Source: Paraburkholderia sp. CNPSo 3274
GTDB taxonomy: Bacteria; Pseudomonadota; Gammaproteobacteria; Burkholderiales; Burkholderiaceae
Direction: 5' to 3'
Length of the DNA: 64,000 nt
Assembly (NCBI RefSeq): GCF_024206475.1
Contig: NZ_JAMBPR010000020.1
Span: forward strand, 62,001 to 126,000
Shown here piece after piece: positions 9,036 to 17,249 of this stretch. The notes beneath the pieces were generated by a model. That model was not told the DNA's origin. It ran no database searches and saw only the letters and a program-made list of their open reading frames with translations. The position numbers were made by a program, and so were the translations under genes. Each line of letters starts with the position of its first letter. Within the stretch, counting starts at the first letter, position 1.

Positions 9036-10121
9036 TCAGACGCCCATGCCCTGGTAGGCGGTCAAGAGGTGATACGGCGTCGTGGACGGCATGTCCGCGC
9101 GCGCCACGTCGCCGTTTGCGCTGCGGCATTCCACCCAGCCCTGCGGCGTGAGAAAGCGCGGCGCGAAGCGCCCGATCTGCGGCGCGAGCGCGGCGCGCAC
9201 CGCGGCGTCGCCGTGCGTGGCGAGCGCGCGCAAGTATTCCGTTTGTGCCCAGATGCGCTGCGTCGCATCAGTCACATGACCGTGCTCGTCGAGCGCAGCC
9301 GCCACGGCTCCCGTTTCCGGGTCTACGCCGTGCTTCTGTGCAAAGGCGAAGGCGCGCGCGAGCGCTTCGTCCAGACCCGACGCGCCCAACCGCGCGCCCG
9401 CGCGCGTTGCCAGCCAGAACCATTCGAACTGATGTCCGGGCTCGAGGCGGTTGTCCGCCGCGCCGAGCGGCAATTCGGCGATGCAGCCCGTCGCCTCGTG
9501 CAGGAAGCCGCGCGCGAGCGCCTCGACGAGACGCGTGATCGCCGTGTCGAACGCGCTGTCGCCGGTCGCCTCGCTCGCCGCGAGCCAGGCTTCGGTGAGG
9601 TGCATGAGCGGATTCTGCAACGGGCCGCCCGTGACGCTCGCAAAGGCAGCGTCGAGCGCTGCGTTGAGCAGGCCGTCGCGGGCCGCGAAGCGGTCGACGA
9701 TCAGCGAGGACGTTTCGCGCGCGACGTCGAGCGCCTCGGCAGCGCCGAAGCGCTGGCCGTAGGCAGCGGTTGCGAACACCACGAAGGCGTGCGTGTAGAG
9801 GTCCTTGGTGGTGTCGAGCGGCGCGCCGGCCGCGTCGACGCTATAGAACCATCCACCGTGCTTCGGGTCCTGATACGTGTGGCGCAGGGTTTCGAAGAGC
9901 GTTTGCGCGTGCGCGGCGTCGCCGGCCTGGGAGAAGACGAAGAGCTGACGGGCGCACGCCATCGCGCGGTAGCGCGTGACGGGCAGCGGCTTCGCGCCGG
10001 CCGCATCGAGCGCCTCGTAGGGCAGGCGCAGTTCGGCATTGAAGCCCGGGCCGCGCCACATCGGCAGGACGATGCGGTCGAAATGCTCGCGCAGGCTGGC
10101 TGCGCTCGTGGGTGTGTTCAT
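9036..10121 (-). CDS. AGE family epimerase/isomerase
   Basis: A 361-aa N-acyl-glucosamine 2-epimerase/YihS-type (alpha/alpha)6-barrel enzyme. Recognisable segments are RYRAMACARQLFVFS near residue 48, DPKHGGWFYSVD, KDLYTHAFVVFA, PGHQFEWFWL and QTEYLRAL, which carry the His, Arg and Glu residues usual for the barrel's active site. Members isomerise aldoses such as mannose and fructose or epimerise N-acylglucosamine; which reaction occurs here cannot be decided. The gene is alone and divergent from the gene at 10452. Confidence 0.85.
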   Translation of the reverse strand: MNTPTSAASLREHFDRIVLPMWRGPGFNAELRLPYEALDAAGAKPLPVTRYRAMACARQLFVFSQAGDAAHAQTLFETLRHTYQDPKHGGWFYSVDAAGAPLDTTKDLYTHAFVVFATAAYGQRFGAAEALDVARETSSLIVDRFAARDGLLNAALDAAFASVTGGPLQNPLMHLTEAWLAASEATGDSAFDTAITRLVEALARGFLHEATGCIAELPLGAADNRLEPGHQFEWFWLATRAGARLGASGLDEALARAFAFAQKHGVDPETGAVAAALDEHGHVTDATQRIWAQTEYLRALATHGDAAVRAALAPQIGRFAPRFLTPQGWVECRSANGDVARADMPSTTPYHLLTAYQGMGV

Positions 10122-10451
10122 GGCGAAAAGGTGCGGCGGAGCGCGTCACTTCAAAAGAGCAATGCCGGCGATTGTACGCATTCGCAAAGTGCGCGGGACA
10201 TTCCAGTCTGCCGCAGCGCGCTCGCGTATTTGCGCAACGCTGCGCCGCTTGCCCGACGTGAAGGAATATCGCGAGGACGGCGCGCCGGGTTGACCGGCGC
10301 GGGTGTTGGGTCAATGCCGGCTGGGTAAGTCGGGGAAGAGCCCCTGGCGGCGCGTTCCGGCATGCGACAATGCGCGTTCGAACCAGAACACGAGGACGTC
10401 GCCAAGCGGCCGTGACCGGCCGGCGCGCGACGCGAACCGCATCGCTGACCC
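10122..10451. other. Divergent intergenic region
   Basis: This 330-bp gap separates the epimerase start from the Ala-rich membrane protein start. It must hold both promoters, but neither has a convincing -35/-10 pair. One short GC hairpin is present (10282-10288 with 10294-10300). No small gene was found. Confidence 0.5.
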
Positions 10452-11372
10452 ATGGCTGATTACGCAGATACCGCATCCTTGAGCTCTTCGCATCCCGAAC
10501 GCAACGCGCCGTGGCAGCCCCGCGCGACATCTGCGTCGTCCAACGTGACTGAATCCCCGGTTGCTGTCGAATCCGATGCTCCGCACGCGCTGGAGGGCGA
10601 GGAGCTCGCCGCCGTTGCCGAAGCGGATGCCGCCGTGCGTCAGGGCACGCTGAGCGGCTTCGAAAACCCCGAGGCTGCTCTAGCGGTGGCGGCGCCCGTC
10701 GACGAGGCCAACGCGGCGAGTCCCGTTGCGGGTGCAACGACTGCGCGCCGCGCGCCGCGGGCGAAACGTGCCGTTGCTCCTGCCGTGGCCGAAGCGGTGA
10801 CGCCGGGCGTTGGAGAGGTGCAGGACCCGGCTGCTGCCGCCTTCGTCGCCGAGCCGTCGTTTGCCGCCGACCATGCCGAGCGTGTCGAACCCACTGGGTT
10901 CGCGTCCGAAGCGGCTCAGGCGGCCACCGAGCCGGACGCGCTGACGCAGCGCCTCGACGCGCTCCAGGGCGCGCTCGCCGAGCAGCGCCGTATGGCGGTT
11001 GCCTCGTCGCGGCAACTCAAGTGGGTGCTCGCCGCCGCTGCAGCGGCGGTGCTCGCATCCGCAGGTTTCGGGATCGCGCAGTCGGTGCGGCTCGACAGCC
11101 TCGCGAACGAATCCCGCGCAGATGAGGCGCGCCTCGAGCAGTTCATCCTGAAGCAGCAGTCCACGCTCGACGACCTGTCGCAGCGCGTTGCCGCGCAATC
11201 CGCTGCCGCCGCGGCTGCTGCGGCCGCTGCCGCGGAAACCCCGGCGGCGCCCTCGGCACGCGTGTCGGCCAGGGCGGCGCCCGCCAAGGCACCGCCCGCA
11301 CCCGCGCGCCATGCAGCGTCGCATTCCACGCGTGCGGCTCACGCTAAAAGCGCCCAGAAAGCCACGCACTGA
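10452..11372 (+). CDS. Ala-rich single-pass membrane protein, unknown function
   Basis: A 306-aa protein I do not recognise. The first 185 residues are Ala/Glu/Val-rich and look disordered, with one basic patch near residue 100. A single membrane segment lies at about 189-208, preceded by a short coiled-coil-like stretch (LTQRLDALQGALAEQRR) and followed by another (LEQFILKQQSTLDDLSQRV). The C terminus has an uninterrupted run of about ten alanines and then an Ala/Pro/Lys/His-rich tail. A cytoplasmic N terminus and a periplasmic coiled-coil tail seem likely. The codon bias matches neighbouring real genes. Confidence 0.7.
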   Translation: MADYADTASLSSSHPERNAPWQPRATSASSNVTESPVAVESDAPHALEGEELAAVAEADAAVRQGTLSGFENPEAALAVAAPVDEANAASPVAGATTARRAPRAKRAVAPAVAEAVTPGVGEVQDPAAAAFVAEPSFAADHAERVEPTGFASEAAQAATEPDALTQRLDALQGALAEQRRMAVASSRQLKWVLAAAAAAVLASAGFGIAQSVRLDSLANESRADEARLEQFILKQQSTLDDLSQRVAAQSAAAAAAAAAAAETPAAPSARVSARAAPAKAPPAPARHAASHSTRAAHAKSAQKATH

Positions 11373-11504
11373 CCGGCTTCGCCACGCGATCCAGCCCCTG
11401 TATCCGAAATCTCGATGCGTTGTTTTGCTGCAACGCATCGATTGCGCTCGACCCCGTGCGGCGGCGCGTCGCAGTTTTTTTGCTGCGCTGCACTAGCGTT
11501 GCCA

Positions 11505-11547
11505 TAGGGAAAACCCTATAATTCATTCTGTCTTAGGGAAAACCCTG
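11505..11547 (+). promoter_or_regulatory. Two TAGGG-AAAA-CCCT elements flanking a perfect -10 box
   Basis: TAGGG-AAAA-CCCTA (11505-11518) and TAGGG-AAAA-CCCT (11534-11546) are 29 bp apart. A consensus TATAAT (11517-11522) starts within the end of the first copy. The second copy would cover the transcription start. No good -35 hexamer is present at 16-18 bp, which suggests that an activator replaces it or that a different sigma factor acts. The arrangement precedes the 51-residue gene at 11573. Confidence 0.6.
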
Positions 11548-11572
11548 AATTGCAGCCTAACTGGGAGTCGCC

Positions 11573-11728
11573 ATGAGCTTCATCTTTGCACTGTTCCAAA
11601 AGGTCAGCGATCTCTTCGCGTCGCCGTATCTGCCGATGGATTCGGAATATTCGTACGCAGCGCGTCACCGCGAAGCTGAGCGCGTTCGCCGCTCGCACTA
11701 CATGCCGTTCGGCATGCCGCGTGACTGA
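11573..11728 (+). CDS. 51-residue hypothetical protein
   Basis: A short gene beginning MSFIFALFQKVSDLFASPYL and ending FGMPRD. The N-terminal 19 residues form an amphipathic or weakly hydrophobic helix. The rest is rich in Tyr, Arg, His and Glu, including YAARHREAERVRRSHY. GGGAG lies 6 nt before the ATG, a promoter with twin palindromes is upstream, and a perfect hairpin follows the gene. Together these argue for a real small protein. I do not recognise the family. It may be a membrane-associated small regulator or stress protein, which is speculation. Confidence 0.7.
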   Translation: MSFIFALFQKVSDLFASPYLPMDSEYSYAARHREAERVRRSHYMPFGMPRD

Positions 11729-11799
11729 TCGAAGCTGAAGCGCTTCGGACGGCAGGTGCCGTCCAACGCGTTTCTCCGGTCAGACCGCCAGGTCTTCAA

Positions 11800-11840
11800 G
11801 CAAGGCCGGCTCTCGAAAGAGAGCCGGCCTTGCTGCGTTT
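11800..11840 (+). terminator. Intrinsic terminator after the 51-residue gene
   Basis: A 15-bp perfect stem (11800-11814 with 11819-11833) with a GAAA tetraloop, followed by a weak T stretch (TGCGTTT). It lies 72 bp after the small gene's stop and before the flavin reductase gene. Confidence 0.75.
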
Positions 11841-11938
11841 GGGGCGGCTGCAAGCCGAAGTCGCTTCGTCTGGCGTAACGGCAGCTGCGCACGGCTCATG
11901 TCATAGTGATGCCGCTTCGAAATCGCTACGTCTCATCC

Positions 11939-12553
11939 ATGTCCAATACCTACTTCTACGACCCCGCCCAGGGCCATGGCCTGCCGCACGATCCGTTCAA
12001 GGCGATCGTCGCGCCGCGCATGGTCGGCTGGATCTCTAGCCGCGCAAAAAGCGGCGTCCTCAATCTCGCGCCCTACAGCTTCTTCGGTGCGTTCGCCACA
12101 TTTCCGCCGATCATCGGTTTCTGCAGCGAAGGCCGCAAGGACAGCATCAGCAACATCGAAGAGACCGGTGAGTTCGTCTGGAATCTCACGTCGAAGGCGC
12201 TGGCGCCGCAGATGAACCGCACCTCCGCGCCGGTCGCCGCCGACGTCGACGAATTCGCGCTCGCGGGCCTCACGGCCGCGCCGGGCCGCAGCGTCGCGGT
12301 GCCGCACGTGGCTGAGTCGCCGGCCGCGCTCGAATGCAAGCTGCTGCAGGTCGTGCGGCTCAACGCGCTGGACGGCACGCCCATGGACAACTGGCTCGCG
12401 CTGGGGCAGGTGGTGGGCGTGCACATTCGCGAGGAATTCCTGAAGGACGGCCTCTTCGACACGCACGCCGCCCAGCCCGTGATGCGCGCGGGCTATCGCG
12501 CCGACTACGCGCAGATCGGCGAGATGTTCCAGATGGTGCGACCGAGCGCGTAA
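11939..12553 (+). CDS. Flavin reductase family protein (FMN-binding split barrel)
   Basis: A 204-aa FMN-binding split-barrel protein of the flavin reductase-like group (DIM6/NTAB type). Characteristic segments are PRMVGWISSR (about residues 26-35), APYSFFGAF and SKDSISN-like GRKDSISNIEETGEFVWN. Members reduce flavins with NAD(P)H or act as small oxidoreductase partners; no partner gene is adjacent. ATG 11939 gives the typical short N terminus before the barrel. In-frame ATGs at 11906 and 11909 would add 11 or 10 residues, and no clear ribosome site separates the options. Confidence 0.85.
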   Translation: MSNTYFYDPAQGHGLPHDPFKAIVAPRMVGWISSRAKSGVLNLAPYSFFGAFATFPPIIGFCSEGRKDSISNIEETGEFVWNLTSKALAPQMNRTSAPVAADVDEFALAGLTAAPGRSVAVPHVAESPAALECKLLQVVRLNALDGTPMDNWLALGQVVGVHIREEFLKDGLFDTHAAQPVMRAGYRADYAQIGEMFQMVRPSA

Positions 12554-12646
12554 TCCGGTACGGGCGTGAGCAGGTCGCGGCGTTGCCGCGTCGTGCCCGC
12601 CCGCCGATAATGGCCCGACAGCGCGAGGCGCGCAGGGAGGCAATCC

Positions 12647-12943
12647 ATGCAATCTCCGACGGGATCGGTGGTGGCGCTCAGTTCTGCCGCCTCGACGATG
12701 TTTTCGATCGGCCTGATCGCGCTGGGCTACTGGGGGCTGCACGAGCCGTCGGCCTGGCGCATCGGCGACCGGGTGGTCGTCGGCATCGCGCTCGCGGGCT
12801 TCGCGTGCCTCGGCAGCGTGCCCTGGCTCGCCACCTCGCCCGCGAAACCCAACGACGAGTCGCGCTTTCTGATGGCGCGCCGCGCCTTTCTCTGCGGCGC
12901 GGCTGCCGTGTGGGTGTCGATCGCGCTATCGCTCGTGCTGTAG
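12647..12943 (+). CDS. Small membrane protein, unknown function
   Basis: A 98-aa protein with three predicted membrane segments at about residues 12-29, 42-63 and 78-97, and a short charged loop (KPNDESRFLMARR) between the second and third. AGGGAGG lies about 6 nt upstream of the ATG, a good ribosome site. It follows the flavin reductase by 93 bp on the same strand and may share its transcript. The family was not recognised. Confidence 0.7.
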   Translation: MQSPTGSVVALSSAASTMFSIGLIALGYWGLHEPSAWRIGDRVVVGIALAGFACLGSVPWLATSPAKPNDESRFLMARRAFLCGAAAVWVSIALSLVL

Positions 12944-13140
12944 CGCGCGCATCGAACGCGAGCAATGCACCCGCCTGTGACTGGCTACACCCGTTGGGCT
13001 GGTGATTGCTGTTGCGGGAGCGCAACTCAAGCAACCCATCAGGCTTGTTATCGATTTCGCCGCACGCGCTCAAGGCCGCATCGCACCGCAATTGCTGCAA
13101 CTTTGTGAAATATTGTCCCACTCCCAGGAAAAGACCATTC

Positions 13141-13170
13141 TTAGCGGGCTGGCTTTTGCGCTCCTAAACT
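13141..13170 (+). promoter_or_regulatory. Candidate porin promoter
   Basis: TTAGCG (13141-13146) and TAAACT (13165-13170) are 18 bp apart, about 45 bp before the porin ATG. Both match sigma-70 hexamers only partly. This is the best pair in the 270-bp gap. Confidence 0.3.
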
Positions 13171-13213
13171 AGCGCCGCGTTTCCCTTCATTACAAGCAAA
13201 CACGGGCTATTTC

Positions 13214-14398
13214 ATGAAGAAAATTTCCATTGCCGCTGCCGTTTGCGCAGCGTTTGCAGCGTCCGCTGCCCACGCTCAGAGCTCGGTCACCCTCTACGGC
13301 CTGGTCGACGCGGGCATCGCCTACACGAACAACGTTCAGAATGGCGCCGCCAACCACGGCAGCGCGCGCGTCGCACTCGCAAGCGGCAATATCAGCGGCA
13401 GCCGCTTCGGCCTGCGCGGCAGCGAGGACCTGGGCGGCGGTCTGCATGCGATCTTCGTGCTCGAAAACGGCTTCAACGTCAACAACGGCGCGCTCGGCCA
13501 GGGTGGCCGCATGTTCGGCCGTCAAGCGTTTGTCGGGCTGAGCACCGATCAATACGGCACCCTCACGATGGGCCGCCAGTATGACTCGATGGTCGACTTC
13601 GTCGCGCCGCTGTCCGGCACGGCGGGCTCGTTCGGCGACGCGGGCTTCGCACACGTGTACGACAACGACAACCTGCAACATACTGTGCGCTTCAGCAACT
13701 CGGTGAAGTTCTCGAGTATCGACTACGCCGGCTTCAAATTCGGCGGCATGTACGCGTTCAGCAACAGCACCAGTTTCGCCGTCGATCGTGCGTACAGCGC
13801 AGGCGCGAGCTACAACAACGGCCCGCTGCGACTGGCCGCTGCCTACCTCCAGATCAACGGCTCGGCAGCAGCGAGCAACCCTTCGGGAGCAGTGAACCAG
13901 AGCGTTGCGGCTGACCCGAGCGAGTTCAAGTCGACCGCGGGCGGCGGCAACCTGACCGCGGATGTGCAGCGCACGGTCGGTGCAGGCATCGGCTATACGT
14001 TCGGCCCGGCGGCGGTCAACTTCGTCTACACGCACAGCCAGTATCAGAACACGTCCGCGTTCGGCCTGAACCCGGTGAGCGGTTCAACCCACTTCGACAA
14101 CTATGAACTGAACGTCAAGTACGCACTCACGCCGGCGCTGTCTCTCGGCCTCATGGATACTTTCACGGACGGTCATCTGAACGGTGTGAGCAAGTCGAAC
14201 TTCAGCTCCGATCCGAAGTGGAACCAGGTCAACGCGATTGCGCGCTACTCGCTGTCGAAGCGCACGGAAGTGTACGGTGAAGCGATGTACCAGCGCGCGA
14301 TCGGCGGCAACAACGTCGCAGTGATGTACAACGCCGGCGGTTTCTCGGCGACGAGCAATCAGGTGATGGGCGCGGTCGGCATGCTGACCCGCTTCTAA
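13214..14398 (+). CDS. Gram-negative trimeric porin (Burkholderia OmpC-like)
   Basis: A 394-aa outer-membrane general porin. A Sec signal peptide of about 20 residues (MKKISIAAAVCAAFAASAAHA) is followed by QSSVTLYGLVDAG, the first strand typical of beta-proteobacterial porins. The chain continues with alternating strands, contains the constriction-loop-like FGRQAFVGLSTDQYGTLTMG region, and ends in Phe (MLTRF), the outer-membrane assembly signal. It stands alone with a long upstream region and a strong terminator downstream. Substrate specificity is unknown. Confidence 0.92.
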   Translation: MKKISIAAAVCAAFAASAAHAQSSVTLYGLVDAGIAYTNNVQNGAANHGSARVALASGNISGSRFGLRGSEDLGGGLHAIFVLENGFNVNNGALGQGGRMFGRQAFVGLSTDQYGTLTMGRQYDSMVDFVAPLSGTAGSFGDAGFAHVYDNDNLQHTVRFSNSVKFSSIDYAGFKFGGMYAFSNSTSFAVDRAYSAGASYNNGPLRLAAAYLQINGSAAASNPSGAVNQSVAADPSEFKSTAGGGNLTADVQRTVGAGIGYTFGPAAVNFVYTHSQYQNTSAFGLNPVSGSTHFDNYELNVKYALTPALSLGLMDTFTDGHLNGVSKSNFSSDPKWNQVNAIARYSLSKRTEVYGEAMYQRAIGGNNVAVMYNAGGFSATSNQVMGAVGMLTRF

Positions 14399-14444
14399 GC
14401 GCCGACTAGAACCCCATCCTGTGGCTGTATGGGTGGATCGTTCC

Positions 14445-14482
14445 AGCAGGACTGCGAGGCAGTCGGTGGATCGCAGTCTGCT
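14445..14482 (+). other. Stem-loop in the porin 3' untranslated region
   Basis: AGCAGGACTGCGA (14445-14457) can pair with TCGCAGTCTGCT (14471-14482) with a single bulged base. It lies between the porin stop and the terminator, so the porin mRNA would end with two structured elements. Confidence 0.5.
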
Positions 14483-14498
14483 ACAAGGTACGTCATTG

Positions 14499-14523
14499 GC
14501 CCGCCGCCTCGGCGGGCTTTTTT
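14499..14523 (+). terminator. Porin terminator
   Basis: An 8-bp perfect GC stem, GCCCGCCG (14499-14506) with CGGCGGGC (14510-14517), has a 3-nt loop and is followed by six T residues. It is a textbook rho-independent terminator. Confidence 0.9.
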
Positions 14524-14586
14524 CCGGCGTGGGCGACCGGCGAGTTTGGTACGATTCACGCTTTGCCAGCCGACCCTACCTGCCGC

Positions 14587-17157
14587 GTGAAGCGTTACGT
14601 GCCGTTGATCCGCGATCGAATCGCGCTGTCGTTGTCCCGCCTGAAGCCCGCCGCCGCGCGGCTTGGCGGGTTTATTCGCCCGCTGGGGGCGCGTGCGCGC
14701 CATCATCTGCGTCCCACGCGGCGCGGCGTGCTCATGGCCATTGGCGCGTTGCCGGCGCTCGTCGTGCTCTACGTGCTCGTGCTGATTCCGTTCACGCCGA
14801 GCATTGGCGACATCCGCAAGGCGCGGGTCGACGAACCGGCCCAGATTCTTTCCGCCGACGGCAAGGTGCTCGCCGAGTTCAAGCCCTCGAACCGCGAATG
14901 GGTGCCCCTCGCGCAGATCTCGCCGCACATGGTCGATGCGCTGATTTCCACCGAGGATCACCGCTTCTACGAGCACCACGGCATCGACTTCAAACGCACG
15001 GCGGGCGCGGCGCTGCACACGTTCTCGGGCGAGCGCCAGGGCGGCTCGACCATTACGCAGCAGCTCGCGCGCAATCTCTATCCCGATGAAATTGGCCGTG
15101 CGCCCACGCTCACGCGCAAGATCAAGGAAGCGATCACGGCGTTCAAGATCGAGGCGGTGTATAGCAAGCAGCAGATTCTCGAGACATATCTGAACACGGT
15201 GCCGTTCCTCTACAACGCCTACGGCATCGAGATGGCGGCGCGCACCTACTTCGGCGTCTCGGCGGATCAGCTCGACATCCTGCAAGCCGCGACGCTCACC
15301 GGCATGCTCAAGGGCAACGCCTATTACAACCCGGTGATCAACCCCGAGCGCGCGCTCGCGCGGCGCAACACCGTGCTCGGCCAGATGGTGAAGTACGGCA
15401 AGCTCAGCGAGGCGCAGTACGCCGCGCTCTCGAAGAAGCCGCTGCGCCTCGACTTCGAGCGTCAGACCGAGCCGCCCGGCCCCGCGCCGCACTTCGCGCT
15501 GCAACTGCGCAAGTGGCTGATTTCGTGGGCGGACCGCAACGACTACAACATCTATTCGGATGGCCTCGTGGTGCGCACCACGATCGATTCGCGCCTCCAG
15601 CAGATGGCAACCGCCGCGCTGCGCCAGCACACGAACCAGCTCCAGGGCATCGCCAACGGCGCATGGAGCGGACGCAACGGCTGTGTGGCCGGCAACGACC
15701 TGTTCGCGACGTTCATGCGCGAAACGCAGGACTACAAGAGCGCACGCGACGCGGGCGCGAACGACGCCGCCGCGCTCAAGCAGTTCGCTGGCGACCGCAC
15801 CTTCATGCGCAACCTCTGCAAGAGCAAGACCGCGGTGGAGGCGGGCTTCCTCGCCATCGACCCGCGCAACGGGCAGATCAAGGCGTGGGTGGGCAGCCGC
15901 GACTTTACCGACGAGCCGTTCGACCACGTGCAGCAGGCGCGCCGTCAGCCCGGCTCGACGTTCAAGCCGTTCGTGTACGGCGCGGCCTACGCGGCGGGCG
16001 CGAAGCCGAGCGACACGTTCATCGACCAGCCGGTGGAGATTCCGCTGGCGGGCGGCGAAATCTGGAAGCCGACCGACGACGTGCCGCCCAGCAATCGCCC
16101 GATGACACTGCGCGACGCGATCGCGTTCTCGCGCAACCGCATCACCGCGCAGCTCATGCAGACGGTGGGCCCGGACAAGGTTGCGCGGCTCGCGCGCGCG
16201 ATGGGCGTGCGCGACAGCCAGCTCGACCCGGTGCCGTCGCTCGCGCTCGGTACGAGCCCGGTCACGTTGAAGGAGATGGTCTCCGCGTACAGCACCATCG
16301 CCAACGACGGCGAGTACCTCGAGCCGCGCATGGTCACGAGTATCGAGGACCACAAGGGCAACGTGCTCGCGCAGTTCGAGAGCGCTTCGCCGGAGCGGGC
16401 GCTTTCGGCGGAGGCGGACCGCACGCTGCTCGACACGATGCGTGACGTCGTGAACCGCGGCACGGGCGCGGCCATCCGCACGCGCTTCGGCATTCGCGGC
16501 GACGTGGCGGGCAAGACCGGTACGACCCAGGGCAACACGGACGGCTGGTTCATCCTGATGGACCCGCAACTCGTGGCGGGCGCCTGGGTGGGCTTCGACG
16601 ACGGCCGCGTGACGCTCGACGACTACTGGGGGCAGGGCGCGCGCAGTGCGCTGCCGATCGTCGGCGACTTCTTCCAGCGTGCGCTGCGCTCGCGCGTCGT
16701 CGATCCGCGTGCGCGCTTCGACACCGAGGTGACGCCGGGCGCGTTCGAAACCTTCCGCGAGAAGCTGCGGGCGTGGATGGACAAGCTGCTCGGCACGCAC
16801 GAGGCGCAGCCGCCGCAAAGCGCGCCGGTGCGGCACGCGCCGCCGCCGCGCGTGATTGCGCCTGCACCTGCATCTGTGCCTGCTGCAGCTTCGGAGGTGG
16901 GGGCATCGGCGCCTTCTGCGGCCTCGGCGCCGTCTGCAGCTTCGGCGGCGGCCGCAGAATCCGCCGCGCGCGCGATCATGGGCCTGCCGCCGATCATCGG
17001 GCCGTCCAGCGCGCCGGCGGCGCAAGCCCCGCAGCCGTCGTATCCGGCGCAGGAGCCGGCGCTTGCGCCGACCCCGACGCCCGACGAGGCGGAGCCTGAC
17101 ACGCCGGGCGCGAGCGCGAGCTACACGCCGCCCGTGGCGCAGCCGCAGGGGCAATGA
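14587..17157 (+). CDS. Class A penicillin-binding protein (PBP1A type)
   Basis: A bifunctional peptidoglycan synthase of 856 aa. A membrane anchor at about residues 48-70 is followed by the GT51 transglycosylase domain with EDHRFYEHHG (catalytic Glu near 123) and GGSTITQQLARN. The transpeptidase domain has SxxK in PGSTFKP (Ser about 457), SRN and KTGTT. The C-terminal 90 residues are a Pro/Ala-rich low-complexity tail, probably periplasmic. The start is uncertain: GTG 14587 is preferred over TTG 14563, because the latter would lie at the likely transcription start, and neither has a clear ribosome site. It does not adjoin pilMNOPQ, the usual neighbour of the main mrcA, so it may be an additional class A enzyme. 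Confidence 0.9.
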   Translation: MKRYVPLIRDRIALSLSRLKPAAARLGGFIRPLGARARHHLRPTRRGVLMAIGALPALVVLYVLVLIPFTPSIGDIRKARVDEPAQILSADGKVLAEFKPSNREWVPLAQISPHMVDALISTEDHRFYEHHGIDFKRTAGAALHTFSGERQGGSTITQQLARNLYPDEIGRAPTLTRKIKEAITAFKIEAVYSKQQILETYLNTVPFLYNAYGIEMAARTYFGVSADQLDILQAATLTGMLKGNAYYNPVINPERALARRNTVLGQMVKYGKLSEAQYAALSKKPLRLDFERQTEPPGPAPHFALQLRKWLISWADRNDYNIYSDGLVVRTTIDSRLQQMATAALRQHTNQLQGIANGAWSGRNGCVAGNDLFATFMRETQDYKSARDAGANDAAALKQFAGDRTFMRNLCKSKTAVEAGFLAIDPRNGQIKAWVGSRDFTDEPFDHVQQARRQPGSTFKPFVYGAAYAAGAKPSDTFIDQPVEIPLAGGEIWKPTDDVPPSNRPMTLRDAIAFSRNRITAQLMQTVGPDKVARLARAMGVRDSQLDPVPSLALGTSPVTLKEMVSAYSTIANDGEYLEPRMVTSIEDHKGNVLAQFESASPERALSAEADRTLLDTMRDVVNRGTGAAIRTRFGIRGDVAGKTGTTQGNTDGWFILMDPQLVAGAWVGFDDGRVTLDDYWGQGARSALPIVGDFFQRALRSRVVDPRARFDTEVTPGAFETFREKLRAWMDKLLGTHEAQPPQSAPVRHAPPPRVIAPAPASVPAAASEVGASAPSAASAPSAASAAAAESAARAIMGLPPIIGPSSAPAAQAPQPSYPAQEPALAPTPTPDEAEPDTPGASASYTPPVAQPQGQ

Positions 17158-17178
17158 GCGCGGCGTCGCGCCGTTAGC

Positions 17179-17214
17179 AAAAAAAAGGCAGCGTCACAAG
17201 ACGCTGCCTTTTTT
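17179..17214. terminator. Bidirectional terminator
   Basis: A 15-bp perfect stem (17181-17195 with 17200-17214) consists of an A-run, GGCAGCGTC, an ACAA loop and the complement ending in T6. It serves both the penicillin-binding protein gene and the converging chemoreceptor gene. Confidence 0.9.
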
Positions 17215-17249
17215 GTTTGCTGGGCACTGCGAATCATGCCCTGAAGGTG

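Noticed and set aside
11205..11236. Poly-Ala codon run in the Ala-rich membrane protein as a microsatellite or phase-variable tract
   Set aside because: Codons are mixed (GCC, GCG, GCT), so it is not a mononucleotide or uniform repeat prone to slippage.
14395..17154. 919-codon open frame opposite the penicillin-binding protein gene
   Set aside because: It is the complement of a GC-rich coding sequence; the Arg/His-rich translation has no domain. Similar antisense frames lie opposite the chemoreceptor at 17250 (17307-19226), copA (20293-22182), acnA (41994-44642) and sdhA (51626-53338) and were rejected for the same reason.
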